Shown here one piece after another: positions 34,937 to 46,309 of a stretch of 64,000 bases of DNA. The DNA is from Trachythela sp. YZ-2020 (lineage: Eukaryota; Cnidaria; Anthozoa; Malacalcyonacea; Clavulariidae): assembly GCA_016169945.1 (NCBI GenBank), contig JADLSH010000113.1, forward strand, positions 62,001 through 126,000, given 5' to 3'. How positions within the stretch are numbered: the stretch's first letter is position 1; every line of letters starts with the position of its first letter. The notes under the pieces are model-generated. The model was not told the DNA's origin. It worked only from the letters and a program-made list of their open reading frames with translations, and made no database searches. The position numbers were made by a program, and so were the translations under genes.

Positions 34937-37900
34937 CTACAGTTGAACAGAATTCACGACATAATCCTCGCCGTGAATTTCTATAGCTTTGTAATATTCT
35001 GAGAAATCTACATAACATTCTACGAAATCACCATCAGTTTGATCAGAGTCTTTAGAGTGCCCCATTGGCCCAGAGAAAGGTTCTTGAGTGGTTCCTGAAG
35101 CCATAGGAGCAGTGGTGAACGACAATGTTGTTTTAGTTGGCACAGCTGGTAGGCCAGGCGATGTCTCACCAAGAGTAGAATATGGTGGAGCTGGTGAACC
35201 TGTGTATGTGGACGTCAAAACTCCACCGTTTGCTGGAACTGGGAATTGAACAAAGCCAAGATTGTTTTGACCTGGAATTCGTTAAACACAACAGATTTAA
35301 ACATTTACTAACCACGATCATAATAGCATAGTATTCTTCGACCCTACTGTAGCAAACTACACGCAATTATTGATAGTATATTTATTGATAATATATATTA
35401 ACTTCAATCAACACAAGACAATGATACAAGCTCGAAGCATTGAGTTCAACTTAAATAGGATGATATTGTTGGCCTTGAAACGTTGTGGTAATACTCACCT
35501 GAAAATGGATGAAAGTTAGTGAGAGGTGAAACAGGACTTGTTGTATTACCGCCAAGCTGTGCATTAAACAACCGCACAAGTAACGTCATATCATCTCTTC
35601 TTTCACATAGTTTATTCTGATTCATAAAGCCATCATGATGATATCGACATATCCTATCAACTACAGCTTGACAGACGCCATTGATTGTAGACTGTGCTTG
35701 CAGTTCAGCTGCAACTAAACCAACAATCTCAACATTTACATCTTGATTCAAGACTTTAGAATCTTCCAATGATTTGTACAAACCATCTGACATTACCACA
35801 AGGAAATAAAATGATTCATCGATTGGTATGCCTCCAAAACTTTCTGGCTCCCCTATGACTGGTTCACCAATAGCAGCACTGCAAAAATGTACATAAGAAA
35901 TTAATGTGTGTGCTAGAGCCTAGAGGTGGGCTTCGCTAAGCTGACTGTCGTGCAACAGATGGTAGTCAACCAGTAGTTAATATAAGAGTGAGAAAATAAT
36001 GCTCCTTCTTTTCGAAATATGTACTAGTCTTGTAATAAATAGAATTGAGAGATGTAGTTTAATTCTCTTGCTCTAAAAGTTTCAACATTTCTGAAGGTGG
36101 TCATCATCTGCTGCCCCATAGCACTCACTGAAACCCACTTACTGCAAACATCAAACTATAAAACAATGCATGGATTCACCGTCTATTATCCAATTAAGAT
36201 ACAAAAGACGGAACACTTTACCTCAAAATATCAAAATCTTTATACCCTCCTTTCACAGTGTAATCTCCAATACATCTTGTTGATTCATGATTACCAAACT
36301 TTGGTCCTCGTCTTATGTTTTCGACATCTAACCCGAGATTTGATAATCTGATCAGCTCATTCTCATTCCCAATTATATGATCTGTACTTAACTGCAAAAT
36401 ATACTGCGATAAGTCTCACATTTTTGTCAATTCATGTGATCTGTACTCAATTTATGTAACAATATACTTCAATTCTGTTTCCTCTCCTTTTTGTACCACA
36501 CCATTTTTATATGGTTTGAGATATCTTTTTCAGGTAGTTCAGACACAAACCACTGCACCTTATTGTAGAATACTACCTACACTGGACCACCACGTTTGAG
36601 ATATCTTTTTGGGTAGTTCAAACACAAACCATGGCAGCTTATAGTAGAATACTACCTACACTGGACCTCCACGTTTGAGATATCTTTTTCAGGTAGTTCA
36701 GACACAAACCACAGCAGATTATTGTAGAATACTACCTACACTGGACCACCACGTTTGATATATCTTTTTCAGGTAGTTCAGACAAAAACCACGACAGCCT
36801 ATTGTAGAATACTACCTACACTGGACCCCCACGTTTGAGATATCTTTTTCAGTTAGTTCAGACACAAATCACAACAGCATATTGTATAACACTACCTACA
36901 TAATGGACTCAAGTGTTTGTTAATACCTGTTGTACATGAAGGCGTCCATTATTGTCAGTGGTACACAAGACAGCTCTTGAGTTACCAACGTTGGTCACAA
37001 ACAGTCTATTATTATAGATCAAAGCTACAACTGCAGTTGTACCACATGCTACCTCTTGTTCAATAAGACGAAGTCTCTCCACCTTCACTGGAAACTGTTG
37101 AACAGCATCATACTGATTGAGACCCTGGAAAAAAAATTGGAAATTCTTTGATCAAAATTTCACTTCAGTTGCCTGGTAAGAGAGACTGCTTTTCGTTATA
37201 TATTATCATAGGTTTTCTTCTGGGTTTCATCAGGTTTCTCTTGTTATAACACTGGACCAATGAAGGATGATCTAGGCTGAGGTGGTTGATTGGTTAACTG
37301 GAATGAACTGGTTATTTTTAAAGATTGGTTACTCTGGTTACACCATTTTGAGATAACCGACCAACCGAAAAAACCGATATAGAAATTGAAGGAAAACCTG
37401 ACTATGATGGGTGGACTAACTGGATAACGCACAGATTAAAAACTCCAGCGCGAAGTCACCTGAAACCTGAAAAGGTTGATATGCTCATAATTTTAGTGGA
37501 GAACTTATAGACAAGTGAATATTTAGTTTAACTCTTAAGTGGTTGATATATGTACATCATTATTACATCCATTTTTTATTAATATAATTTAGATACAACA
37601 CAGAACGTGTGTTCCGCACTTTCTTTTTTGCCACAATTTAATTGTTCAAAAGACTCGGTTGAGTCAGTTATTTCATTTTAGTATAAACTTAGTAATAGAC
37701 TATCACTTTTCCATGCCTCTGATTGGCTCGCCACTGAGACTATTAGTGATATAGTCTAGTAGCACAAAAAAATTCAAAACAAACGTGAAATTTCACGCTT
37801 TAATTTTATATTAATACTTTTTGTTTTTTTTTACTGTTCCTAGTTCCAATAAAATAAATAGTTTATACTATAAAATACTAAGAGAATTGCCTCGTTATAT

Positions 37901-40010
37901 TAGCTATAGTCAACTCTTCAACAGCTATACTATTCTACAGCCAACCCCGCCTCGCTCTAACTAATTCTTAATGGTTATCGGTTTCGGTTATTTATCAAAA
38001 CCGCCTCAGATGACCCTTATTGGACCTCTAGAGAGAACAGTTTGGAACTGATAGAGCTATCCAGTATAAGTGAATTTATCTAAATTTCTGTAAAACTATA
38101 TTCAGTACTCACAGCAATCTCTTCTTGTATTAAAGTTTTCTCCACCAGTTTATCACCAATAGAGTCAAAGAATCCTTTCTCTACTCCCATGATTGCTTGT
38201 TTTAAAACTGTCTTTATATCTTCATCACTCATATCATCTGTAGTAAAAGAAATATCAGAATGTCTAGTATAAAATGTCTTGTACATAAAACTAATGTGAT
38301 AATTTGATCATAATTGTGCTGGTTTTGACTAATTTACCTGTAAGTTGTCCAAACAATAATTCTGCAGGAAGTTTTTGTGCTGCAAATTCTGCGGCAGTCC
38401 TGCCATTGTATCCATCAAACACGCCGTATAAATAACAATCTTTATCCACAAAATGAAAGTGAAAGCTCTGGTCTTCAAACTCATGCTCTTCACGTCTTCC
38501 GCCGTCTGCACGATACCGCTGGTTCGGAGAGAATCCTACCCCTGACTGGGTGCATATAGGTAAGTCATCTGTCCAGTGTTCTGTGGGTGACTCACTCTAA
38601 AGTATGAAAAGGACATGTTCTTGTCAAAATCTGTCTCATTCAGGGTCCGAATTATCGCTAAAAAACAGCTTCGCAATTTTTTTGAAAAATACTCTCGTTA
38701 GAATACACATTTTAGGAACCCCCCCTCACAAATTTTTAGAACATCCATAAAACGGATGTGCACGCATGCGGTGATTTTGCTACGGCCTTTAGAACGCGCT
38801 TGTAGTAATTTCGCGTTGTATAAAGACGAAAACGAAAGGTAAAGTTTAATAATTAATATCTAAAGGTAATTTGATATCTAACAGTAATGTTTAATAGTTT
38901 TTTAAGGCTTTGTACTATTTCATTTTACAATTCATCACATTCTTCACTTTCGTCCTCTTCTTCCAGGTCTGTTCTAAACACGAGTTCTAAAATTAAGCTT
39001 CAGTTTTCACTCTTCAGTGTTAAAATTCTAAAAATATGCATGCTCTCACCTTTGTATAAACATATGGGCGATGCGTGACAAGTGATTATCGAAGCCATCT
39101 CGCTATCTCGCGAGTTGAAAGCTGTGATGTCTACCTAAAGGTACGTTCACACACAGCGATTTGTCGGGCCGATTTTACGTTTTGCTGAATGTTAATGACG
39201 AATATTTTCAGTTGATGATGTCAGCAGATGACGTTTGCTACGTATTTTTCAAATATCATTAACGTGCATCTGAAATCGGCCCGACAAATCGCAACGTGTG
39301 AACGTACCTTAACACGCCGGACTCGAATGTCTGAGTGACTGAGACATTCCAATGTCTGAGAAACACGCCGCGGTCATAAAAAGTGAGAGATACTTTGCAC
39401 GAATGTCTGAGACATTCCAGTGAAACGGAAAACAGCTGGATATGAAGCATCGCTAAATGAGCTTCGCAACTTTTACAAAAATTGCTTCGCAATTTTTCAC
39501 AATATTTAAATCGCTTCGCAATTTGCGATTTGCGAAGCGCTAATTCGGACTCTGTCATTACGTGCCACTCTGGAAAGTTTGTATTATGCAACTGAGATAT
39601 TGGTCGTGCAATTTTGATTTCTCTATATATTTACTATTAAATTTTCGAAATCTCAGTTGCACAATTTCCAAACTTTCTAGTCAGGATTACGCTCAATAAT
39701 ACTGAGCCCCACCAAATACTGGCTTGACTGTGTACCTTGAAAATTGCACACCTTAGATCTTGTTTGTGTGATACAAAGTATCTACAGTAAATCCAAGGAT
39801 GAACAGTCAAAGACAAAAATATTGTCTATTCTCAAATGAAACTTCAACGTTTATAATGACCATTTGAACGTTTCAATTATTCCAATTAACAGCTCGCAGT
39901 CTGTATATTGGCGGAGACTAGTTGGATCACTTGGATGCCAATATTTCCATTTTTTACTTTAAACAACAACCATCACTTACTTGTTTTCTTACTTTTCCAG
40001 CTGATGCCAT
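34937..40010 (-). CDS. TAB1: TAB1, TAK1-binding protein 1 (PP2C-like pseudophosphatase)
   Basis: Activating subunit of the TAK1 (MAP3K7) kinase complex in TGF-beta, cytokine and innate immune signalling. Seven coding exons: 39981-40010, 38338-38596, 38113-38237, 36927-37124, 36222-36391, 35499-35878 and 34937-35271, giving 498 residues (human 504). The PP2C fold spans about 20-370: WTDDLPICTQSGVGFSPNQ, YLYGVFDGYNGRTAAEFAAQ, VTNVGNSRAVLC, FGNHESTRCIGDY, VVMSDGLYKSLED and ERRDDMTLLVRLF. The C-terminal helix YVDFSEYYKAIE matches the TAK1-docking YVDFAEFYRLW motif, including the aromatic residue. Unlike human TAB1, this one keeps Asp in VFDGY and MSDG. The loop is GYNG rather than GHGG, and the phosphatase GDSR motif reads GNSR. 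Introns carry repeat arrays and a MITE. Confidence 0.95.
35933..36133. mobile_element. MITE, five-copy family, copy 4 (TAB1 intron 5)
   Basis: Left end gtcgtgcaacagatggtagt and right end gtcatcatctgctgcccc with cactcactga, as in 1148-1383. No ORF. Confidence 0.6.
36520..36910. repeat. ~82-bp tandem repeat, 5 copies, TAB1 intron 4
   Basis: Each unit has gagatatctttttcaggtag, ttcagacacaaaccac, attgtagaatactaccta and cactggaccaccacgttt. The same unit is amplified at 42215-42645 in WGR-F-box gene A. Relatives of the pyrimidine-rich cag/gtag core plus acacaaaccac occur at about 2140-2180, 13340-13380 and 28025-28090. Confidence 0.85.
39138..39310. mobile_element. MITE with ~35-bp terminal inverted repeats, TAB1 intron 1
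   Basis: aaggtacgttcacac and cgatttgtcgggccgatttt at one end pair with aaatcggcccgacaaatcg and gtgtgaacgtacctt at the other. 173 bp, no ORF. Confidence 0.85.
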
Positions 40011-40230
40011 TAAATCACACCAAAATATATCGTTTTCTGTAAAATATCTTTATTAAACGTCTACCAACTTCCTATCAAAATAATAAAATATATTTCAAAT
40101 ATATTCTTTACTTCAGTAATCAGTACTTCATATTATATAAATGAAATGATTCATCCATCCAGTTAGTCAGGTTAAAGTAGACCAGTGTTCACTGAACTGT
40201 ATAGCAACCAACACTGGACCACTCTGTGAC

Positions 40231-40680
40231 TGGTAGAGGTTCGCACAACCGCATATGACAACCACACTACAATCACTGTAAGTCATGGTATGCTAATCAG
40301 TGCGATGCATCGCACAACCGCACATGACAACCACACCACAATCACTGTAAGTCATGGTATGCTAATTTGTGCGATGCATCGCACAACCGCACATGACAAC
40401 CACACTACAATCACTGTAAGTCATGGTATGTTAATTTGTGCGATGCATCGCACAACCGCACATGACAACCACACTACAATCACTGTAAGTCATGGTATGT
40501 TAATTTGTGCGATGCATCGCACAACCGCACATGACAACCACACTACAATCACTGTAAGTCATGGTATGTTAGTTTGTGCGATGCATCGCACAACCGCACA
40601 TGACAACCACACTACAATCACTGTAAGTCATGGTATGTTAATTTGTTCGATGCATCTAACAACCGCACATGACAAGCAGA
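40231..40680. repeat. 69-bp minisatellite with palindromic junctions
   Basis: About six 69-bp units with cgcacaaccgcacatgacaa, caatcactgtaagtcatgg and a perfect 14-bp palindrome tgcgatgcatcgca at each junction. The period is 23 codons, so a repetitive + strand ORF runs through it; no protein-like features. It starts about 220 bp upstream of TAB1. The adjoining stretch 40681-41398 is AT-rich with no recognised gene. Confidence 0.9.
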
Positions 40681-41398
40681 TAATATTGGACATATATCAC
40701 CTTCTACTTCAACTAGAGATAATTCAGTGTCCAAAGTTTTTCCTCCCGTATGCAAATCAGCCCTCTATATCCGTATGTCCACTAAATATAAATATATAGA
40801 GCAACTTTGACTTTAATAGTCTCAGAAACATGAACAAATATAAGGTTATTTATATACTAAACAGGGAATTGTGTGCTGGATGGATGACAAATCCGAATAT
40901 ACCATTAAATTGTACTAAAAATTCTCTACGAAGATTTATTAGTCTGCTTTTTTGACTAGAAACCGCAACAAATTAGCTTAGAAAAATTCATCGGCTGATA
41001 GAATTCGTTTACCCGTATATGTGCAAATCAACCTTTACACGTATGCAAAAATATAGGTCATTCATAACCATTCGGATGGTTTAGCATCATGTAAGACAGT
41101 TACTAAACCATCCATTTGGAAAATGGATATTTACCTTTTCAATAAATGTAAGTATATTTTTATTATATTATTGATAATTCACAAATGATTTTAGTAAACT
41201 AAACTAAACACAAGCTGAGTTTTAACTCATACTTTTCAATATGAAATAAGTGTCATTTCTAAACAATATATTAATGCTCCCTCATTAGCTATTTATTGCA
41301 CAAAAGTTCGCTTAATTGAAGGAATAAGTATACAAGAAGTGTAGCAAATCCTTATTCCTAACTTGACTAACACAATTGAATACATATTTTTCACCTCA

Positions 41399-44300
41399 TC
41401 ATGTATATGTCACGGCAGTCAATGCCCCACCCACCCACCCAGGGGCAAGGTGGGTCAACATAAATACTGCGACAGGATTTAACTTATCTTCACCCGCATA
41501 CACAGTAACTGATGGATACATAATAGGTTGCAACCACTCATAGAACTTTCGGGAATCGTTAAACTTCCACATCTCATCTTCATTTGGAAAATCCATTCCA
41601 AAAATCCGGTTAAGACATGGTTTTTTGTCTAAGTCATGATCATCACCATTTTCATCATAATCAGAGTCATCAGAGTTATCTGGTCGAATGTGAAAGTACA
41701 ATTTGTTATTCCTTAACTCGCCTTTCACCTTAGGGTGGCTTGTATAGTATTCAAATATTTTTGGGTGAAAATGGAAGACTCCATTAAGTAGTTCAAGTGG
41801 TGTAGGTAGTTGTTTTTTGTCCCAGGGAAATAAAACAGCACATATGTCATCTTGCCCCTCGTTCGCTGAACACTGGTTGCCTATAATAAAATGGTTTAAT
41901 GATTTAGTCTTTCTGACAATTTTTCAGTATACCTTGCAATGTTGACCATTTTTGATTGCGGAACATCAAAACAAAGTACTCACCACTAAACATCCCCAAC
42001 CGAGATGCTTCACTTCTCATGTAAGTCAGTATTTGAAGAGAACGACAAAAACCTTGTAAGGTTCTTACATCACCAGCCAGAGGGTCCAACCCATGAGGAT
42101 GAAATACTCTGCAGTCCCACATTGAGGGAAATGGACGCATGACATATATGTCATCATCATTTACATCATCTTCAAAGTAACAAAACCTTCCAAAATACAA
42201 AGGTAATATAAGCAAAACACTGGACCACAACGTTTGAGATATCTTTTTCAGGTAGTTCAGACACAAATTACCATGGCAGTTTATTGTAGAATACTACCTA
42301 CACTGGACCACCACGTTTGAGATATCTTTTTAAGGTAGTTCAGACACAAACCACGACAGTTTATTGTAGAATACTACCTACATTGGACCACAACGTTTGA
42401 GATATCTTTTTCAGATAGTTAAGACACAAACCACAGCAGCTTATTGTAGAATACTACCTACACTGGACCACCACATTTGAGATATCTTTTTCAGGTAGTT
42501 CAGACACAAACCACGACAGCTTATTGTAGAATACTACCTACACTGGACCACAACTTTAGAGATATATTTTTCAGGTAGTTCAGACACAAACCACGGCAGT
42601 TTATTGTAGAATATATTACATAAACTGGACCCCCACGTTTGAGACAAAACAAGTACCTACCATTCACTTGGGTCTGCCCACTGGAACATTGGACCCTCGC
42701 TTGAGAGGTCAGATTTTTTAGTCAAATCAAAATGCTTTTGTATATACATCTTCCAAAAATATGTCTCACTCAGCAATTCCTACAAAAAATATAGATTTAG
42801 ATATAATGCATGTCGGACAGTCCATTTATTCTGGACTGCAAGAATTTTAAGGTCAACGTGTTTAAAACAATGATTTTATATAATATAGAGTTAGCCTGAT
42901 GCATCAAATTAGCATATTGTATTGTGAGTGGTAGTCTAGCTGATGCATCAGACCAATTAGCATATTCTATTGTAGCATATCCTTGATCTTAAAGTTGATC
43001 CTTGATCTTAAAGTTGATCCTATTAGAAAATTCGCATATTCTATAGAGGTATTAAGTGGACTGCAACACAGGCTAATACAAATATTGCGAAGATATTATC
43101 AAAGTTATGTCTGTGTCAAATTGTTAACCATTAATACCCAAAACTTTCTGAGTAAAATTGTGTAATGTTAGACAGACTACATAAGCATGCATTGGAATTT
43201 AATGTTTAACAAGAGACATAGACAGATAGCTTGGGAAACCAATTAATTCCCAACAATTTTATTTGAAGAAAAAATTGTCTGGCATTAGTCTGAGTGCAAT
43301 ATCAAATAGTCCATGGCTTTAGACAAAGTAAATGACACAGTCCTACCTTCCAAGCTTTGCATACTTGCATGTATCGTAAAACATCTTGCAAAGGAAGCTG
43401 TGATAAGATGCCATACAGTACGTCCACTGGTAGTTGTACTTTTGATGAAACTTCATCTGAAAGCTTTGGTTTCTGCAAAGTCTAAATCATAAAGAACAAG
43501 TGTTATCAAATGTGGTATCCAGTCTGGCGATAATATATAATTTGTGGAAGGGTCATTCTTCATATAGATGTCTAAAAATGATGTTTTACATTAGTATTAG
43601 CTCAGTATCGGAATTTAGGGTAAAGATAAGGTAATTGTAGGGATTAAGTCTGGTTTCCAATTAGAAGTAACTGTTGTGAATGTATCAAGGTGGCAGATGT
43701 AATAGAGTGTTGTCTTGATATATATCTAGTCAGTAAAAGACTGATTTACTTACAGCACATAAATACAAAATAATTAAACGACGCCATGTTCACGACAGTT
43801 ACAACCAAATGGAAACCAGGCTTAATCATAACTGACCTGACTGTTAGTGACCTGGCTACTGTGAGAAGAATCAGTCTTCTCAACTAAAGTATATTTTCCT
43901 TTCACATAGGAAAATATCTGACGTTCATCCCAATTGTTTTTTGTTTTGTCCATGAATTTCTTTCTAAAGATTTTCTCGGCATCTGCTAGACTAGCTGGTC
44001 CTTCTACTTTACTTTGGCCATCTGTTCCCTAATAATTTTTAAATCAAAGTTAGTTTAAAAACATGGTTGACTGTACTGTACTGTCTATATATAGAGGATA
44101 TTACACGGCGGTGCAAAGATCTGAATTTTATCTTTGAGTGGTGAAAACAATATTTTACGAATGAGTAAAATATTGTTGTCAACACGAGAGGATAAAATTC
44201 ATATCTTCAAGCCACTATGTAATGTTCTTTTTATTATATAGTCATCGTGAAATTGACAACTTCAAAACACAAAGCCATTGGCGGGAAATGATCACATGAT

Positions 44301-44976
44301 CGATATCCTCACTAGTGAAGTTATGGAAAATATGTCACGGCATATTTTCCATATCTTACTGTCTACTAATATAATAAATACATCTATACTGGCAGAATTG
44401 TATTGTTTTAGATATTCGTATATTGGAGTGGCTGAAATGCACCGAACATAGTGGCTGATTTCCACTACCTCCTGGCAATTTTGTTTTGTCTATAGAAGTA
44501 TAAATTATCATGGGCAGATTTCTGGGGGGTTAGGGGAGGTTGAACCTCCCTGAATTTTCCTTAACCCCCTTAGAAAGTATTTAACCCCACTAGAATTTTG
44601 CTCCACCCCCCTAATTTGTTTAAACATACAGTGGCGCCACTTGCACCCCACTAAAAATTCTTCCACCCCTCCTGTCAAAAAAATAAAAATTCGCCCTTGT
44701 AAATTATGTACATACATAGTGGCTGATTTGTATTGTACATAAATATTAATACTGTATGCTATAAATATTATTCTTGTCACTATAAAATTTGCTACACTAT
44801 AAAGTATCAAAAATAATCACATTTCTGCCCCATCTTGTCCAAACATGAAAACCTTTGTCATTTTTCAACAGCTGAATGTGGTAAAATTTATCAGACTTTC
44901 CATCAACACAGTTAAGTAAACAATCATAATCTTTAAAGATTTCGCCCTTGTCTATAAATTTGCAATGTTCGTCCAT
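41399..44976 (-). CDS. WGR - F-box protein, paralogue A
   Basis: Six coding exons: 44821-44976, 43852-44028, 43347-43481, 42661-42779, 41984-42186 and 41399-41880; phase closes to 423 residues. Residues 1-110 form a WGR domain split over two exons: FYHIQLLKNDKGFHVWTRWG then RN, GTDGQSKVEG, EKIFRKKFMDKTKNNWDER and YVKGKYTLVE. WGR domains bind nucleic acid or 5'-phosphate ends in PARP1-3. Exon 3 is an F-box (VQLPVDVLYGILSQL, DVLRYMQVCKAWK), the SKP1-binding module of SCF ligases. The remainder (about 156-423) is not recognised; it contains YFEDDVNDDD, VFHPHGLDPLAGDV, AVLFPWDKKQLPTPLELL, FHIRPDN, an acidic stretch, FYEWLQPIM and, at the C-terminus, LAPGWVGGALTAVTYT. Function inferred: ubiquitin-ligase adaptor with a DNA-associated module. 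Intron 4 contains an 82-bp repeat array. Confidence 0.85.
42215..42645. repeat. ~82-bp tandem repeat, ~5-6 copies, intron of paralogue A
   Basis: Same unit as the array at 36520-36910 in TAB1, including gagatatctttttcaggtag and attgtagaatactaccta. It is absent at the matching positions of paralogues B and C, so it arose after the gene duplications. Confidence 0.85.
44099..44224. mobile_element. Foldback element, intron 1 of paralogue A
   Basis: Inverted arms from tattacacggcggtg to cactatgtaatg, with a strong inner stem aacaatattttac / gtaaaatattgtt. No ORF. Not present in paralogues B or C. Confidence 0.65.
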
Positions 44977-45560
44977 CTTTTACCGGTTTTCACTTGTTTC
45001 CATCTATCAAACTGACGTTACGCAATTTTCCCGATTTTCATATTCGTTTTTCTTGATTTTTCTTCATCAATTTGGTTAGGGTTTGTTAGATTTAGGGTTT
45101 GGATAGGTTTTAGGGTTAGTTACAAAGTTTTTAACTTTACTTCAAAGTTGAAAAAATGACGTAACGTCAGTTTGGTAGATGGAAACAAGTGGAGACCTTT
45201 TTTTACCGCGAAATTTTGAGTATGCGATTTCTTCGTTGGGAATTTTAAGGAAATTTAGAGCTGTAAGGAATTTTCCTAGGGACCTTTTCTCCTGACCCAC
45301 AGCTGTATGTGGGCGCAGCATAGATAGGAGACCAACCTCAACCTCATATCCAGACCACAAGCGCAGAAGCCCTTGGTACAAGGTTGGGGCATGTTGCGAG
45401 GGCACAGCATGAGGTGTGAAGGGGGCGAGGTACAGGGAGCAGGCAAGCTCACTCGAGAGCTAGTGGCACACCCTTACCTCAAACACATCTACGGAGTATT
45501 ATGTAAACACAACATTAAACGTGTAGCTCAAATTACATTATAGTTCATAGACGCTGAACT
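44977..45560. repeat. Duplicated 5' flank of paralogue A
   Basis: Closely matches 49120-49870 upstream of paralogue B: tgacgttacgcaat, gttagggtttagg-type repeats, taaggaaatttagagc, caacctcatatccagaccac and gctagtggcacacccttacc. It marks the extent of the segmental duplication. Each copy has a reverse-strand ORF of 87-94 codons with a shared core (RLWSGYEVEVGLLS) that could be coding or chance. Confidence 0.7.
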
Positions 45561-45654
45561 ACAATGCAAAACCGCAGTTTTTTATGGAATTGATAAATAT
45601 ACATAGGAGCATTTACTATTATTCTTGTTATTACAATTATACACTAACTACTTG

Positions 45655-45757
45655 ATTAACCGAAAGTGAGGTCTTTACGGTAAAATATTAAACCGAGGTC
45701 TTGCCATCAAGACCAAGGTTTAATATTTTACTGTAAAGACCGAACGTTTGAGGTTAA
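45655..45757. mobile_element. Foldback element between paralogues A and B
   Basis: aggtctttacggtaaaatat and taaaccgaggtcttg pair with caagaccaaggttta and atattttactgtaaagacc; about 35-bp arms with a very short loop. Absent from the equivalent place downstream of paralogue C. Confidence 0.8.
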
Positions 45758-46309
45758 TAAGTAGTTTATTATATGGCACAACCATAAGTAGTAAAATAAG
45801 TAGTTTATTATATGGTTTGTTTTTGTTGTAGGGCATTAAAAATTTCGTAATGCCCCACAGGGCATTACGTGATTTTCCGGACCGCTGATTAATTAGCCAA
45901 TCATATCGCGTAAACTACAGGAACTAGCGCTTGCCATATAACTAGCGCTTGCCATATAATAATATAACTTATCAAATTATGACGTTTGTGAAGGTTCAGC
46001 CTAACTGAAATAACCATAACGGCTAAACTGGTCAGTTAGCTTGCTATATAAATTTTGCAAAGGAATATGGTCGACTACAATATAAATTAGTAAAATTGTG
46101 TTAGTGATTAAAGATGGACGGATGATTATATAGACAAGGTACATGCACATATATGCACACACACACCTGCATATGCCATACGAAAATACTGCACACCTAT
46201 ATGCATATGTATACATATATACAGACATCATTTTTATAAAATCATCTGTTGCTTTTCAAGCACAGTCAATGTCCTGTCCTACTCACCAGGGGGAGGGGAA
46301 GGGGGCTAT

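Noticed and set aside
40290..40799. 169-codon repetitive ORF
   Set aside because: Product of the 69-bp (23-codon) satellite; it continues into unrelated AT-rich sequence and resembles no protein.
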